Below are positions 8,095-17,244 of a stretch of DNA of 55,507 bases, piece by piece (the stretch's first letter is position 1; each line of letters begins with the position of its first letter). The translations under genes were made by a program, and so were the position numbers. The notes under the pieces are model-generated. The model did not search any database. It had not been told where the DNA came from and saw only the letters and a program-made list of their open reading frames with translations. Source of the stretch: Chrysochromulina parva (Eukaryota; Haptophyta; Prymnesiales; Chrysochromulinaceae); assembly GCA_002887195.1 (NCBI GenBank), contig PJAB01000035.1, positions 1 to 55,507 of the forward strand. The letters are read 5' to 3'.

Positions 8095-9135
8095 ATGGCG
8101 TCTGCGAGCAATCGCCGCTCTGGCCGTTCTGCTGCGGCGACTCTCGATTCGAGTGGCTCGCCATCTGCACACTCCCCCGCCGCTCTGTGGCTCACGCTGT
8201 CCGAGTTTGATTCCGAGCAACGCGCATCCGTGTGGCTCAAGACTCTGTCCACTGCGGAACTCGCGTCCCTCTGCCTAGCTGTGAACGGGTTTGCATCGTC
8301 GTCGCGGCCAAAGCTCGTCACCCACGTGCTATCGACACACGCATGGATGCACAAGTACCGTGTGCTCTGCTCGCTCGAGAAGCTCGGCGTCTGCCAGCGA
8401 TCCTTTGAAAAGAAGGCAGTCGCATGGATGCCGAAGGGCTCTGCAGTCAATATAGCGTGGGATTCCGCGGCTACAATCGTGCAAGAAGAAAGCGGCTCCG
8501 CTGTGCGCGTAGCTCCATGCCTGTACCTCACGTGCGCTCACTGCGTCTGCCACATCGATGACCCGGAGGAGGACGACGAGGCACCGGCTGCCGATGTGGT
8601 GCCGCGTGTGGGGCGGCTGAAGCTGCTCGTGACCTCCCACGGCGAGTGGACGGTCACCGAGTGCATCCGCGCCGATGCGGCGTCTGACCTAGCGCTGCTG
8701 AGGACAGTCGTATCGACGCTGCCGCCCGGAGCAGGCGCGTCCAGCGGACGCTTTGTGCACCCTCCAGCTGTGGTAAGGGGAGGCGCCGTGCTCGCCACGG
8801 ACGATCGCTCCAGGGTCGTCTGCGTGGGCAACCCGTCCGCCTTTGACCTCGAGTCGGAGGAGGCGGGCGCGACGATCGAGTTTCAGCCGCCGGTCTTCCA
8901 CACGTCGACTGGCCGCCTCGCTGGAGAGACGCGCGCGGACAGGCGGGCGCGTTTCGGGCTCGGGCCGCTGCAGCACACGGCATGGACATACTGGGGCCAC
9001 AGCGGCGCCCCGCTCATAGACGCGCAAGGCGCCCTCGTGGGGCTTCACAACTCGTGGGACGCAGGAAAGGGCACGCGGCACGGCGTCGACGCAGCGGCCA
9101 TCCGGGCATTCCTCATCGCTGCGGGGTTGCTGTGA
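8095..9135 (+). CDS. Trypsin-like serine protease with N-terminal SAP-like helix pair
   Basis: 346 residues from the ATG at 8095. The catalytic triad is visible: His149 in LTCAHCV, Asp198 in AASDLALLR and Ser303 in GHSGAPLID, the GxSGxP nucleophile loop of S1/HtrA-type peptidases. Residues about 30-80 (ALWLTLSEFDSEQRASVWLK, TLSTAELASLCLAVNGFASS, KLVTHVLSTH) resemble a SAP-type helix-loop-helix followed by a linker. No PDZ domain follows the protease, so it is not a canonical DegP. No signal peptide is seen, suggesting a cytosolic or nuclear location. It lies in tandem 185 bp after the GT32 gene. Confidence 0.8.
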   Translation: MASASNRRSGRSAAATLDSSGSPSAHSPAALWLTLSEFDSEQRASVWLKTLSTAELASLCLAVNGFASSSRPKLVTHVLSTHAWMHKYRVLCSLEKLGVCQRSFEKKAVAWMPKGSAVNIAWDSAATIVQEESGSAVRVAPCLYLTCAHCVCHIDDPEEDDEAPAADVVPRVGRLKLLVTSHGEWTVTECIRADAASDLALLRTVVSTLPPGAGASSGRFVHPPAVVRGGAVLATDDRSRVVCVGNPSAFDLESEEAGATIEFQPPVFHTSTGRLAGETRADRRARFGLGPLQHTAWTYWGHSGAPLIDAQGALVGLHNSWDAGKGTRHGVDAAAIRAFLIAAGLL

Positions 9136-10089
9136 AGGCAGGGGATGGCCGGACGATCGATAGCGATTGAACTATCCGGTGGAGATTCATGGGAACTTAA
9201 AGGGAAGTGCTACTACATGGACTACTACTAGTGTGTTCTGCAAGTTGCTCAAGTTTTATGTGAGAGACGAAGTCGGAGAGGGGGAAGGGGGAGACGAGAC
9301 GGAGATCAGTTGTGTCGCGCGCGGTCCGCGCGTGGCGGTTTGGACGTCCGGTTCTCCGGTCTGGGTTAGGTCTGCCTGGGTGCTGGGTGGCACACGGCGG
9401 GGTGGGTGGGTGCTGGGTCGTTTCTCGCTTGCAAGTGAACGCGCTCTGCTGTGCGGCTTGTCGCACAGGCAGAGCCAGCAGAGCCACAATTGCAGAGCCA
9501 GAGGTGCAAAGCACTTTTTTCTTGGCCTACCCCCTTAAATTGAAATAAGAGAGACTACAACCGGAGGGAACAAGATTAATTGATTATAGTAACGATACCG
9601 AAGGTCCGAACAAGCGACATGAAATTGTGCCCTTGTTCGCGCTTCGCGGGCGAGGGGCGTGTGATTAACCATTAACGTGTGATTTCGTCTCGGGGGGGTC
9701 GCCGTCCGGACCGGCGCGGACGTGTTTTCCTTTGTATGCTCTCCGGTCCGGACACGGTCCCGAGCGGCGGCAAAGGCCTGAAAGTGCAGAGAAATAGAGA
9801 AAACTCTTGCGAATCATCCGAATTCGAGTCCGTTAAAGCGGTGGCCGAGCAGGTGGCGAGGTGCGCATGCACTAGAATCGATGGATCGTCAGTATTAAGC
9901 CGTGGGTAAGACAGAGAAGTAGGATAACCGGGGAAAAGTGATCTCGGCCGTGTCAAGAAGCTTCATAGTACCCTTGGGAGAGTCGGCACCCAGGACACAA
10001 TAACTCAGTCACATTTCACAAACACGTCGAAACAATCACTTATCGACACAGCGCCACACGCGCACAGAGCGCACACGGACGCGCCATTG
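9136..10089. other. Intergenic between convergent protease and AP-4 sigma genes
   Basis: About 950 bp at the 3' ends of two converging genes. I see a G-rich segment (9270-9430) and an AT-richer part (9530-9620), but no coding domain, tRNA-like fold or clear repeat. Confidence 0.45.
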
Positions 10090-10643
10090 TTAGCCGCCAG
10101 CCTTATCCAGGAGTTGAATGGGCGCGAGGACGTTCGTCTTGTTCGTCTCGATGATGCACCCGTTCATGACCATCTCGTCGAGGATGAAGTGCGCCTTCTC
10201 GAGGTTGAACATGATGTCGAGCTCGCACACGTTCTCAAAATAGCGGTCGAGCGTCTCGACGAGCGAATGGATGAACTCGAGGATCGCGAGCTCGTTCTCA
10301 TCGTCGCCCTCGACGCCCACAATGAAGAAGAGCGACGCGTACCTTCGGTACACGATCTTGTAGCCACGAAATTCGTAAAAGGAGCACTGGGAGAGTGCAA
10401 GGGGATGAGCGAGCATGGACAAATGTTTGGTTAGTAGGTGGCGGACATGATCCAGGGTTGCTTGCATGCGGTCTTAATCCTGCCCGCTGGCTCGGCGCGC
10501 ACCTGCGTGTCCGTGCGCGTCAAGCATTTGCGGATGACTTCCGACTCAAGCGCGCAGCGCTCGTCCATCTTGTGCGTCTCGTAGTATTGCGCGAGCCGCG
10601 TCTGGCCCTGCTTGTTGACCATGAGGACGAAGCGGATGGTCAT
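10090..10643 (-). CDS. AP4S1: AP-4 complex sigma subunit
   Basis: Two exons on the minus strand, 10503-10643 and 10090-10386, joined by a 116-nt GT-AG intron (10387-10502, phase 0), give about 145 residues. Exon 1 encodes [20 protein letters not shown] and ends TRTDTQ. Exon 2 starts [20 protein letters not shown], followed by [40 protein letters not shown] and [20 protein letters not shown]. This is an adaptor sigma small chain. The MVNKQGQTR start and the EMVMNGC(I/V)xETNK motif are diagnostic of AP-4 rather than AP-1, -2 or -3. AP-4 acts in clathrin-independent sorting at the trans-Golgi. The upstream region carries the GGGG-TAC-GCGAAACTGACTGACT box. Confidence 0.95.
10387..10502 (-). other. 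Intron of AP-4 sigma
   Basis: GT donor at 10502 (CAG|GTGCGC) and AG acceptor at 10387 (CTCTCCCAG|TGC), 116 nt, phase 0. The joined protein matches the family across the junction (TDTQ|CSFYE). It has no CTGATGACC repeat and no flanking exon duplication, so it is an ordinary intron for comparison. Confidence 0.9.
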
Positions 10644-11369
10644 GGTTGCGTGAGGGCTCGGTCACAGCGGCTGGCAGCCACCGACGAGCAGAGCTGGAAG
10701 AACACGCGGACACGCGCGGCGCGGTTAGGGGGTCGAGAGAAAGTTGAGGGCGTGGCCGTGAAGAGTTGCCCACTTCAGAAAGTCAGTCAGTTTCGCGTAC
10801 CCCCCTTAATCTGCGAAACCAGGAATCGAGGTATTTGCTCAATACGGACTGCCTATCGCTTTTTCAGCCTGTATTCACCGCCCAGCGCCCACCCAACCAA
10901 CGCGCACGCATGCCAGGTCCTTCTACACACGGTAGACACATGGGTAGACAGTACTTTGCTCATTGACTTTGCTCTATTACGGACCCCAGAGAAGTGTTCT
11001 CGATTATATTTTAAATACGATAACGACCGGACCGGAAGTCTACCGGAAGTCGGAACAGTCGGAACGCACGGAATACGCTACAAATCCAATCATGCTAAAG
11101 TCATGCTCATCATGGGCATGGAGGTGTGCATGTGATGGCTGACAAAGTTCCAATATCCAAGGATACCGGGTGCATGTGATGCCGTGCACATGTCACATGG
11201 CAGACGATGAGATGACGTCTCGCTACGTCCGGTGAGTGAGAATCGAGTTCTTGACGGGACGCAGATCGATCCCAAGCCGAGCTGCCGAGTCATCAATTCC
11301 ATCCGATCGAGTCGCGCACGCCATCATGCCCAACTAACATCACTTGCCACGCCTCTCGCTCTCGTGCAG
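10644..11369. other. Intergenic between AP-4 sigma and SWEET
   Basis: About 730 bp with no supported gene. It holds the AP-4 sigma promoter box (about 10780-10806, minus orientation). Near 11100-11180 there are three loosely repeated GCATGTGATG-like words. Nothing else is recognised. Confidence 0.45.
10780..10806 (-). promoter_or_regulatory. GGGG-AC-GCGA-AACTGACT box, copy 3
   Basis: On the minus strand this reads GGGGGGTACGCGAAACTGACTGACT, about 135 bp upstream of the AP-4 sigma ATG (10643). It matches the boxes at 4978 and 49185 apart from a 3-nt deletion between GCGA and AAACTGACT. Orientation relative to the gene is the same in all three. Edge coordinates are approximate by a base or two. 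Confidence 0.4.
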
Positions 11370-12092
11370 TCATACAGGGCCGGGGGGCTCGTACTCGCTA
11401 TCGGTGGCACCGTCCTTACACAAGGCATGCTCGCGGGCGGCTTCGGTGGGGATGGATGGGTACGAGACTTTGAGCACGAGCTGCAAGAGGCCGAGCGCCA
11501 GCCCGATGCCGTTGGGACCGTACACCCAAACGTCGCCGATCGCAAGCCCATAGCAGGTCCACATCAAGCAGTTGGTACACTGCGTCGCGGTGAGAGGCGC
11601 GTAGATGGAGGCGGCGTTGCCTGTGCGTATCACTTCGCCCATCGTGCTGAGCGGCGAGGCAAAGAGGATGACGCAAATCAAGCTACCGTACGCGCCGAGG
11701 TAGAAGCAGCGCTCACCATGCGTCACATTGCTGAAGATGAGAGCGCTCCACAGGCACAGCTGGAGCGCAGCCCCGACGACGAGCGTCACCTGCACGGTCC
11801 GTGTAGTCCTGTCATGGCTTGGAATCAGTGGCAGCGTGATTGATATGAATGCGACGGCGGCGATCACGCCTGGCAGATTAGAGAGCGTGATGTACATGTT
11901 TGGTAACGCGAGTGCATAGCTCATCCACGCAATCGTTGCGAGAACCATCAGGGCCTGTGGCAGCACATTGAGTGCACCAAGATGGCCGAGCTGCTGCGCC
12001 GTGACTACCGCTGGAAACGACGAGAAGTAGAGGGCGTTCGAAAGTACCACGCCCACGATCGGGAAGAAGGGGCTGTCAAGCAGATGGACCAT
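11370..12092 (-). CDS. SWEET/MtN3-family sugar transporter
   Basis: 240 residues from the ATG at 12092. Two MtN3/saliva triple-helix repeats are visible. The first includes SSFPAVVTAQQLGHLGALNV and an ALALPNMYITLSNLPG segment. The second includes ILFASPLSTMGEVIRTGNAA, PLTATQCTNCLMWTCYGLAI and VYGPNGIGLALGLLQLVLKV. The SPL...V(I/V)RT and PNxxG...LxLLQL signatures are family-diagnostic. Seven transmembrane helices are expected. SWEETs are bidirectional uniporters for mono- or disaccharides in plasma or internal membranes. Substrate cannot be told from the sequence. The C-terminal tail is short and acidic (DSEYEPPGPV). The gene is divergent from SMG8 with 369 bp between the starts. Confidence 0.9.
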   Translation of the reverse strand: MVHLLDSPFFPIVGVVLSNALYFSSFPAVVTAQQLGHLGALNVLPQALMVLATIAWMSYALALPNMYITLSNLPGVIAAVAFISITLPLIPSHDRTTRTVQVTLVVGAALQLCLWSALIFSNVTHGERCFYLGAYGSLICVILFASPLSTMGEVIRTGNAASIYAPLTATQCTNCLMWTCYGLAIGDVWVYGPNGIGLALGLLQLVLKVSYPSIPTEAAREHALCKDGATDSEYEPPGPV

Positions 12093-12461
12093 GTTAAGGG
12101 GTTGAGAGAGTAACCATGTCCATTGAGGATGACCCGCGCACCGGTTCGGTTCGAGTCGATAATCGCGAAATAATCTGGAGGCGAGATTTCACACTACAAC
12201 AAGTACTTGCGTGCCGAATCAGGCGCAGCATGAGAGGGGATGGGTCTTACTTCCGTGCATTCACAGTGAGAAAGGTGGGTCTCGTCCGCGTAAACGAGTT
12301 GAGCCACGCACGCTGCGGCTGCGAGCCTAGGCGCGAGCGCCGCCACGGCGAGCCCGCCCTCTTCCTTTCTTTGTCGGCAGGCCGACGGCCTGCAACACAG
12401 GTGACACGCCGAGAAATCGGCTTGAGGGAATGAAGCCGGAGAGCAAAGCGTCAACGAAGCG
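12093..12461. promoter_or_regulatory. Shared divergent upstream region SWEET/SMG8
   Basis: 369 bp between two ATGs facing away from each other, presumably containing both promoters. I see no AAGTC array or GACT box. Short CGATAATCGCGAAATAA-like and palindromic CGAATCAGG words are present but not informative. Confidence 0.4.
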
Positions 12462-15400
12462 ATGAACTTCGACAACAGGGCCTCGGGCCGCGTCGCTGTG
12501 GCAGCCACGGCGACGCGCCTCTGGCCGCCGGCGCCGTCAGACCGCAAGCTCGCGTGGCTTCCTTCAGGCCAAGAGGCCCTCCTCGTCGTGGGTCTGTTCG
12601 GTGGTGAGGCCACTGGCCCATGTGCCATCGCCAACCGGCTCGTCGACCTCCCAGTCTTCCCACTGCATACGGCGGGCCAAGCGACTGAAGATGAGGCCGA
12701 AGCAGAGCTGCTGATGCACGTCGATCACGAACATGGTGTCGGCTATATCGTGCTGTCCGCGCCGTCGATCGGCGCTGGCCTGCTCGAGCGCGCGTCGTCC
12801 CTGACTGAGAAGACTTCCGTGGCCGAGGTGCATGCATGGCTGTCGGATCGCTCGTCGGCGGAGCGCGCGCTGCTCGTGCTCTTCCACCTGTGCCACGTCG
12901 TGCTGCACGTGAGCAACGCGCGCTGCGCCGACGTGCGCCTGCTCCGTACGCTGCGCCTGCTCGCCACCGTCAAGCAGAATTTGCATGCAGCATGCACGGC
13001 GGCACTGAAGCCTCTGGCGAGTCAACTGCCCCGAGCGGGCCAGCCGCCGCTGCTGCCGTCCACGCCCTCGTTCGGCTTCGTGTTCGCGCCGCGCGCTGGC
13101 TCGCTCTCCAAGGCCTCCGCCGCGCAGCTCCAGACCGCCCTCGAGTTACAGGTTCGACGCCTACTCGCCTCGTCCAAGCTGCCTTGCATGCAAGTGCTCA
13201 CCGCAGCGCTCCCACCTGCCGCCTTTGAGTTACAGGTGCGACGCCTACTCGCCTCGTCCAAGCTGCTCTCGCGCAGCGCCTCCGGCGGGCCGGGTGCGCT
13301 GTACACCCTCGCGCGTGAGCCGACGCCCTGTGTGCATGTCGACGTGGCTCCCGCCGAGCCACTCAGCCACGCGCCCGCCTCTGTCGACGAGTGCGCCGAC
13401 GAGCTGTTCGTGCGCTTCCTTATGATGGCGGGTGCGGCGGCAACGCCCGCCGCTTCCGGCCTACCGGCGTACCTGAGTGCCCTTCGGCTCACCCGACCGG
13501 ACGACCTCGCAGCCGGCGCGGCCGGCGCGGCCAACGGCGTGGCCTCCAATGCCAGCGGCGCCAGCCGCCGCGGCAGTGTGACCGTCGAGGGCCATGCGGC
13601 GGCGGCGGCGGCGGCGGCATCGGCGGCGGCGGCGGCGGCGCTGCGCCGCTTCGTGCAACGCCTCGTCGAGCCCGCTGGCTGCGTTCATCAGGCAAGCAAC
13701 ACGGGGCTGCTCTGCGCCAGCCTGCACGCGCCCGATGTGCGCGTCAAGGCTGACGGGCGCATGGCAGACGGCCGGCCCGCCCCCGCGCTGCCCACTGCCT
13801 CGCAATGGGCCCAAGCGGTCCGTCTCCTCTTTGACAAGGTGCTGAGCGCAAGTGATGTGCCCGAGGCCGACGGGCGCCACTCGGCACACGCGGAGGCACG
13901 CCTGCCGCCCGCGCTGACGCTCGCCAGGCTCACGGACGCTGAGAGTGCCTTTTCGCTCGCGCGTGGGCAGGCCGCCCTGCCCATTGCCCTCGAGATATAT
14001 TCTCGTGCGCTCCCGCCGCAGTATACTCGGGCAGTTCACGAGGCGCGTCTCGCGGCCGCCGAGTCGCATGTACGTGCCTTCGTCGTCGGCCCATCGCGTG
14101 AGGCGACGCTCGCGCGACTTGGGCGCGAGTGCCTCGGCGTGTGGCAGGCGGGCCGTCAGCTGTGCGACGCCATCAGCCTCACCGGCCGGCCCTGCGCCTT
14201 TCGAGTGCACCTGCTCCCTCACGAAGATGCCGAGCCTCTTGAAGGGCTCGCGGCCGCCTCGGGCTTGCTGCGCGTGGGTGACAAGCTGCTTGCGATCAAC
14301 GGCGTGGCCGTGCTGGGGCACGCATGTGCGACGATTGCGCTCAAGAGCGCCGTCGGCGAGCTGCGGCTGCGCGTCCTACGCACGAGCAGCAGTGGCGCGG
14401 CCAGCGGCGCCGGCGGCGGCAGCGGCGGCAGCGGCGTCGGCGGCGTCAGCGGCGCCGGCGCCCTCAACACTCGCCACGGCGGCGGCGGCGGCGATGCTGG
14501 TTCGAGCAAGACGGAAGAGCTCGATGTGGTCATCCATAAGCCACGGCTCACATCCAAATTAGGCATCGTCCTCTCGTCCACAAATGCGGACTCGGGCGTG
14601 CCCGCCATCACGGCGCTTGGCAGCTCGTCAACGACCGTCTCCGCGGCGAGCGACGCGCGCTCAGCACGCCCTCACTGCTCCTCGTACAATTCACTGCATG
14701 CATGCAATTGCGGCAAGACGCAGCGCCAGCGCACCGACCCGTTCGACGCCAAGGAGGCGCTCGCTTTCTTCGAGGCGTCGTGCTGTGCGCAGCTGCCGCA
14801 CACGAAGCTGGCGCTGTGCTGCCAGACGATTGGCGAGATTGGCGAGATCAATCCCTCGCCCCCGCCTCCTCCACCTCCTCCTCTGCCGCCGCCTCATGTG
14901 AGCACGGCCAGCCCGAGCGCCGCCCCGAGCGCCGAGGCGGCAGGTGTGAGCATCGCGCGTCTCACCCTTCTCGGCGCCGCGTCCACGTATCGGCCGGTGC
15001 GTGGGATGGTGCAGGATGGCTTCTTACCGCGGCTCGCCTCCCTCACCGCTGCAACGGTCACCGCCGCCAATCTACCCGTAGAACGAGTGGGTAGCACGCC
15101 CGCGTCCAGGCCGCCGGGTGGCAACGCCGCCGCCGCCGCCGATGCGAAGCTCTCCAAGGCGCCCAGCACGGCGCCCTTGCTCGGGGTGAGCGAGTGGCTG
15201 CGAGGGGCGGTGCACGCCCGCACGCCGCTCGCCATCCCATTAGGGTCGGCGAGTTCACAGCCGCCCTCGTCTTCACAGCCGCCCCTCTCAGGCGTGTGGG
15301 CCACCTTGAATGGAAAAGGCTCCGCCGGCGCGGGCGCCGCTGCTGCCGGTGCTCGACACGGCGCCAGCGGCGGCGCCGGTTTGAGTGTCGGCCTGAGGGT

Positions 15401-16061
15401 GAGCATGGTTGAGATCATGGTCGGGCACGAGTACGAGTGCTCCCACGGCCATCGCTTCCTTGCCTCTCCGGCAGGCCTCGCCAAGAGCGGCTGCCACGCG
15501 GCCAACGGCAGCGCCCCCCTTCTCGACGATTTGGTCTCGGAGCCGATGCCCTTGTGCCGCCCGTGCGTGGCGGATGGCTGTACCGACTACGCGCAGCTGC
15601 AGCGGCTCTATGTGCGCTCAGCGGACACGGCGACGCTCCTCGCGCTGCAGCCTGCCATTCGCTTTGCGAGCTACGCCCAGCCCGACGCTGCCGAGCCGCG
15701 CGCGGCAGGCGCTGTCGCGACGGCGGCGGCGCGCGGTGGCGCCGGAGCGGCCGCCGAGACGGCGCTGAGCGGCGGCGCCGTCTTCGTGGCCAGTGGGCCG
15801 CTCCTCGTGCCACGCGACTCCCTCGTGTGCCTGCGCCTGCCCTACTTCTACAACGCGGGCGGTGGACGATTGCTCCTCACCAAAGCGGCCGCAGGCGAGC
15901 TCGCCACGTCACGTGACGCCGTGCTGCTCCCCGGCTGGCTGCGAGGCGCGTCGAGCCTCGAGAGCGTCGTCCTGGGCGCAATCAGCCAGAGCGGCGGCGC
16001 GGGCGCGTCGGCGGTCGCGTCGTCGTGGGCCGTCCAAAAGGGCGATGGGGATCTGGGATGA
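12462..16061 (+). CDS. SMG8: SMG8-like nonsense-mediated decay factor with PDZ-like insertions
   Basis: 1199 residues in one frame; 1171 if the 84-nt duplication at 13152-13235 is spliced. The N-terminus has the degenerate G-domain start of SMG8/9 (LLVVGLFGGEATGPCAIANR). The C-terminal half has SMG8 landmarks: HACNCGKTQRQRTDPFDAKE near residue 745, an EASCCAQLPH helix, and VGHEYECSHGHRFLASP near residue 985 followed by PLCRPC. SMG8 with SMG9 restrains SMG1 kinase during nonsense-mediated mRNA decay. Inserted just before the CNCG motif is a PDZ-like segment (about residues 578-640, GLLRVGDKLLAINGVAVLGH), then a second, partial one (ELDVVIHKPRLTSKLGIVLS, about 686-725). Ala- and Gly-rich tracts separate the blocks. 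The PDZ pieces are unusual for SMG8. Confidence 0.85.
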   Translation: MNFDNRASGRVAVAATATRLWPPAPSDRKLAWLPSGQEALLVVGLFGGEATGPCAIANRLVDLPVFPLHTAGQATEDEAEAELLMHVDHEHGVGYIVLSAPSIGAGLLERASSLTEKTSVAEVHAWLSDRSSAERALLVLFHLCHVVLHVSNARCADVRLLRTLRLLATVKQNLHAACTAALKPLASQLPRAGQPPLLPSTPSFGFVFAPRAGSLSKASAAQLQTALELQVRRLLASSKLPCMQVLTAALPPAAFELQVRRLLASSKLLSRSASGGPGALYTLAREPTPCVHVDVAPAEPLSHAPASVDECADELFVRFLMMAGAAATPAASGLPAYLSALRLTRPDDLAAGAAGAANGVASNASGASRRGSVTVEGHAAAAAAAASAAAAAALRRFVQRLVEPAGCVHQASNTGLLCASLHAPDVRVKADGRMADGRPAPALPTASQWAQAVRLLFDKVLSASDVPEADGRHSAHAEARLPPALTLARLTDAESAFSLARGQAALPIALEIYSRALPPQYTRAVHEARLAAAESHVRAFVVGPSREATLARLGRECLGVWQAGRQLCDAISLTGRPCAFRVHLLPHEDAEPLEGLAAASGLLRVGDKLLAINGVAVLGHACATIALKSAVGELRLRVLRTSSSGAASGAGGGSGGSGVGGVSGAGALNTRHGGGGGDAGSSKTEELDVVIHKPRLTSKLGIVLSSTNADSGVPAITALGSSSTTVSAASDARSARPHCSSYNSLHACNCGKTQRQRTDPFDAKEALAFFEASCCAQLPHTKLALCCQTIGEIGEINPSPPPPPPPPLPPPHVSTASPSAAPSAEAAGVSIARLTLLGAASTYRPVRGMVQDGFLPRLASLTAATVTAANLPVERVGSTPASRPPGGNAAAAADAKLSKAPSTAPLLGVSEWLRGAVHARTPLAIPLGSASSQPPSSSQPPLSGVWATLNGKGSAGAGAAAAGARHGASGGAGLSVGLRVSMVEIMVGHEYECSHGHRFLASPAGLAKSGCHAANGSAPLLDDLVSEPMPLCRPCVADGCTDYAQLQRLYVRSADTATLLALQPAIRFASYAQPDAAEPRAAGAVATAAARGGAGAAAETALSGGAVFVASGPLLVPRDSLVCLRLPYFYNAGGGRLLLTKAAAGELATSRDAVLLPGWLRGASSLESVVLGAISQSGGAGASAVASSWAVQKGDGDLG
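13143..13266 (+). repeat. Tandem 84-bp exon duplication with AG|GT at both ends in SMG8
   Basis: A 40-nt segment at 13143-13182 recurs at 13227-13266 with one mismatch, offset by 84 bp. Both copies contain TTACAG|GT. Cutting at both gives an 84-nt GT...AG unit (13152-13235) that is in frame and stop-free. It may be a nascent intron or simply a 28-residue repeat (ELQVRRLLASSKL twice). Confidence 0.8.
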
Positions 16062-16322
16062 GCGCGACGCTACGGGCGACGCACGCACGACGGGCGCGGT
16101 GGCACACACGACGCGCAGCGGGCTGGGCACGTAGTAAGTACGGGCTGGGAAGGCAACGGCCACACGGCACACGGCGCGGCCGCGGGGGGCGGGCCGCACG
16201 CTCGGTCGCGCGTTTCCGAGTTTACAGTTTTTCCGTTTTGTGTATGATAGGGTCCGTTCCTCTATGATCTAATAATTAGACAAAACGACGTCAGGCGCCG
16301 CACGATGCCGAGCGCGCGCCTT

Positions 16323-17075
16323 TTAAGCTGCAGCCGCGTCCTCATACACGGGCTGCTTGGGCCGCAGGAGCTTCTGCAGCGCAGGCACCTCGGTGCACAG
16401 GTGGTTGCCGTCGCAGATGAGATCCATGGGCGTGCGGCCGCTCGCGTCGAGCGCGTCTCGCGACGCGCCCGCGTCGAGGAGGACGCGCACGGCCTCCGTA
16501 TGGCCCCAGAAGGCGGCGCGGTGCAGCGGCGTGTGCCCTGACGGCCCACGCGCATTGGCTCCGGATCCTGTGGGCAGCGCGTGCAGCAGCACGGCGAGCA
16601 CTTCGGCGGAGCCGCTCCGTGCGGCGGCGTGCAAGCTGGTCCACCCCGCCTTGCACGTCGCGAGCGGGTCCGCGCCGCGCTGGATCAGCGCCTCGGCGAC
16701 ACGCGCGTGGTCCTTGCTCGCCGCAAAGTGAAGCGCTGTCAGGCCGTTCCGCGTGTCGCCAAAATTCACGTTGGCGCCCACCTCATCAATGAGCCACTCG
16801 ATGACGTCGCCATGGCCCTCGACCGCGAGCCAGTGCAACGGCGTCATGCCGTCGATGCCGGTGACGTCCACCGGGCAGCCGAGAGGCGGGTGCTCCTCGT
16901 CGCCGACGATCAGGGCCTCGATCGAGGCACGGTCGCCCTCGTGCACGGCGTCCCAGAGCTGCTGGAGCGCCTCGTAGTCGATCTCTTCCTCCACCGGCTT
17001 GGTCATCTCGAGTGTCATCGACTCGGCTGCCGCCGGTGCCGCCACCGGCGCCGCCGCCGGTGCCAAAGCGGACAT
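16323..17075 (-). CDS. Ankyrin-repeat protein
   Basis: 250 residues from the ATG at 17075; a longer frame upstream begins with GTG and was not used. After an Ala/Pro N-terminus and an acidic stretch (TKPVEEEIDYEALQQLWDAV), four to five ankyrin repeats are visible: GMTPLHWLAVEGHGDVIEWL, GLTALHFAASKDHARVAEAL, GWTSLHAAARSGSAEVLAVL and GHTPLHRAAFWGHTEAVRVL. A last partial one reads SGRTPMDLICDGNHL. It resembles small soluble protein-interaction modules; no partner or enzymatic domain is visible. It converges with SMG8 and is divergent (169 bp) from the CCDC81-like gene. Confidence 0.85.
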   Translation of the reverse strand: MSALAPAAAPVAAPAAAESMTLEMTKPVEEEIDYEALQQLWDAVHEGDRASIEALIVGDEEHPPLGCPVDVTGIDGMTPLHWLAVEGHGDVIEWLIDEVGANVNFGDTRNGLTALHFAASKDHARVAEALIQRGADPLATCKAGWTSLHAAARSGSAEVLAVLLHALPTGSGANARGPSGHTPLHRAAFWGHTEAVRVLLDAGASRDALDASGRTPMDLICDGNHLCTEVPALQKLLRPKQPVYEDAAAA

Positions 17076-17244
17076 CGAAACAGCCAGCCGACGGTCTCGA
17101 AGAGGAGAACAATCAGAAAACACTCAGTCCTAGGACTTGAATGTCCGTCCACGGGAGACTCGGAAGTAGCTCCCGTCTGATTTTGGGTCATTTTCTCTTT
17201 CGACTCTTTCGGTTCCTCAACAATTGCCGTTCCTGAGAGGCGGC

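Noticed and set aside
9815..9880. tRNA-like words (TTCGAGTCC, GGTGGCCGAG)
   Set aside because: The elements are in the wrong order and no acceptor stem can be formed.
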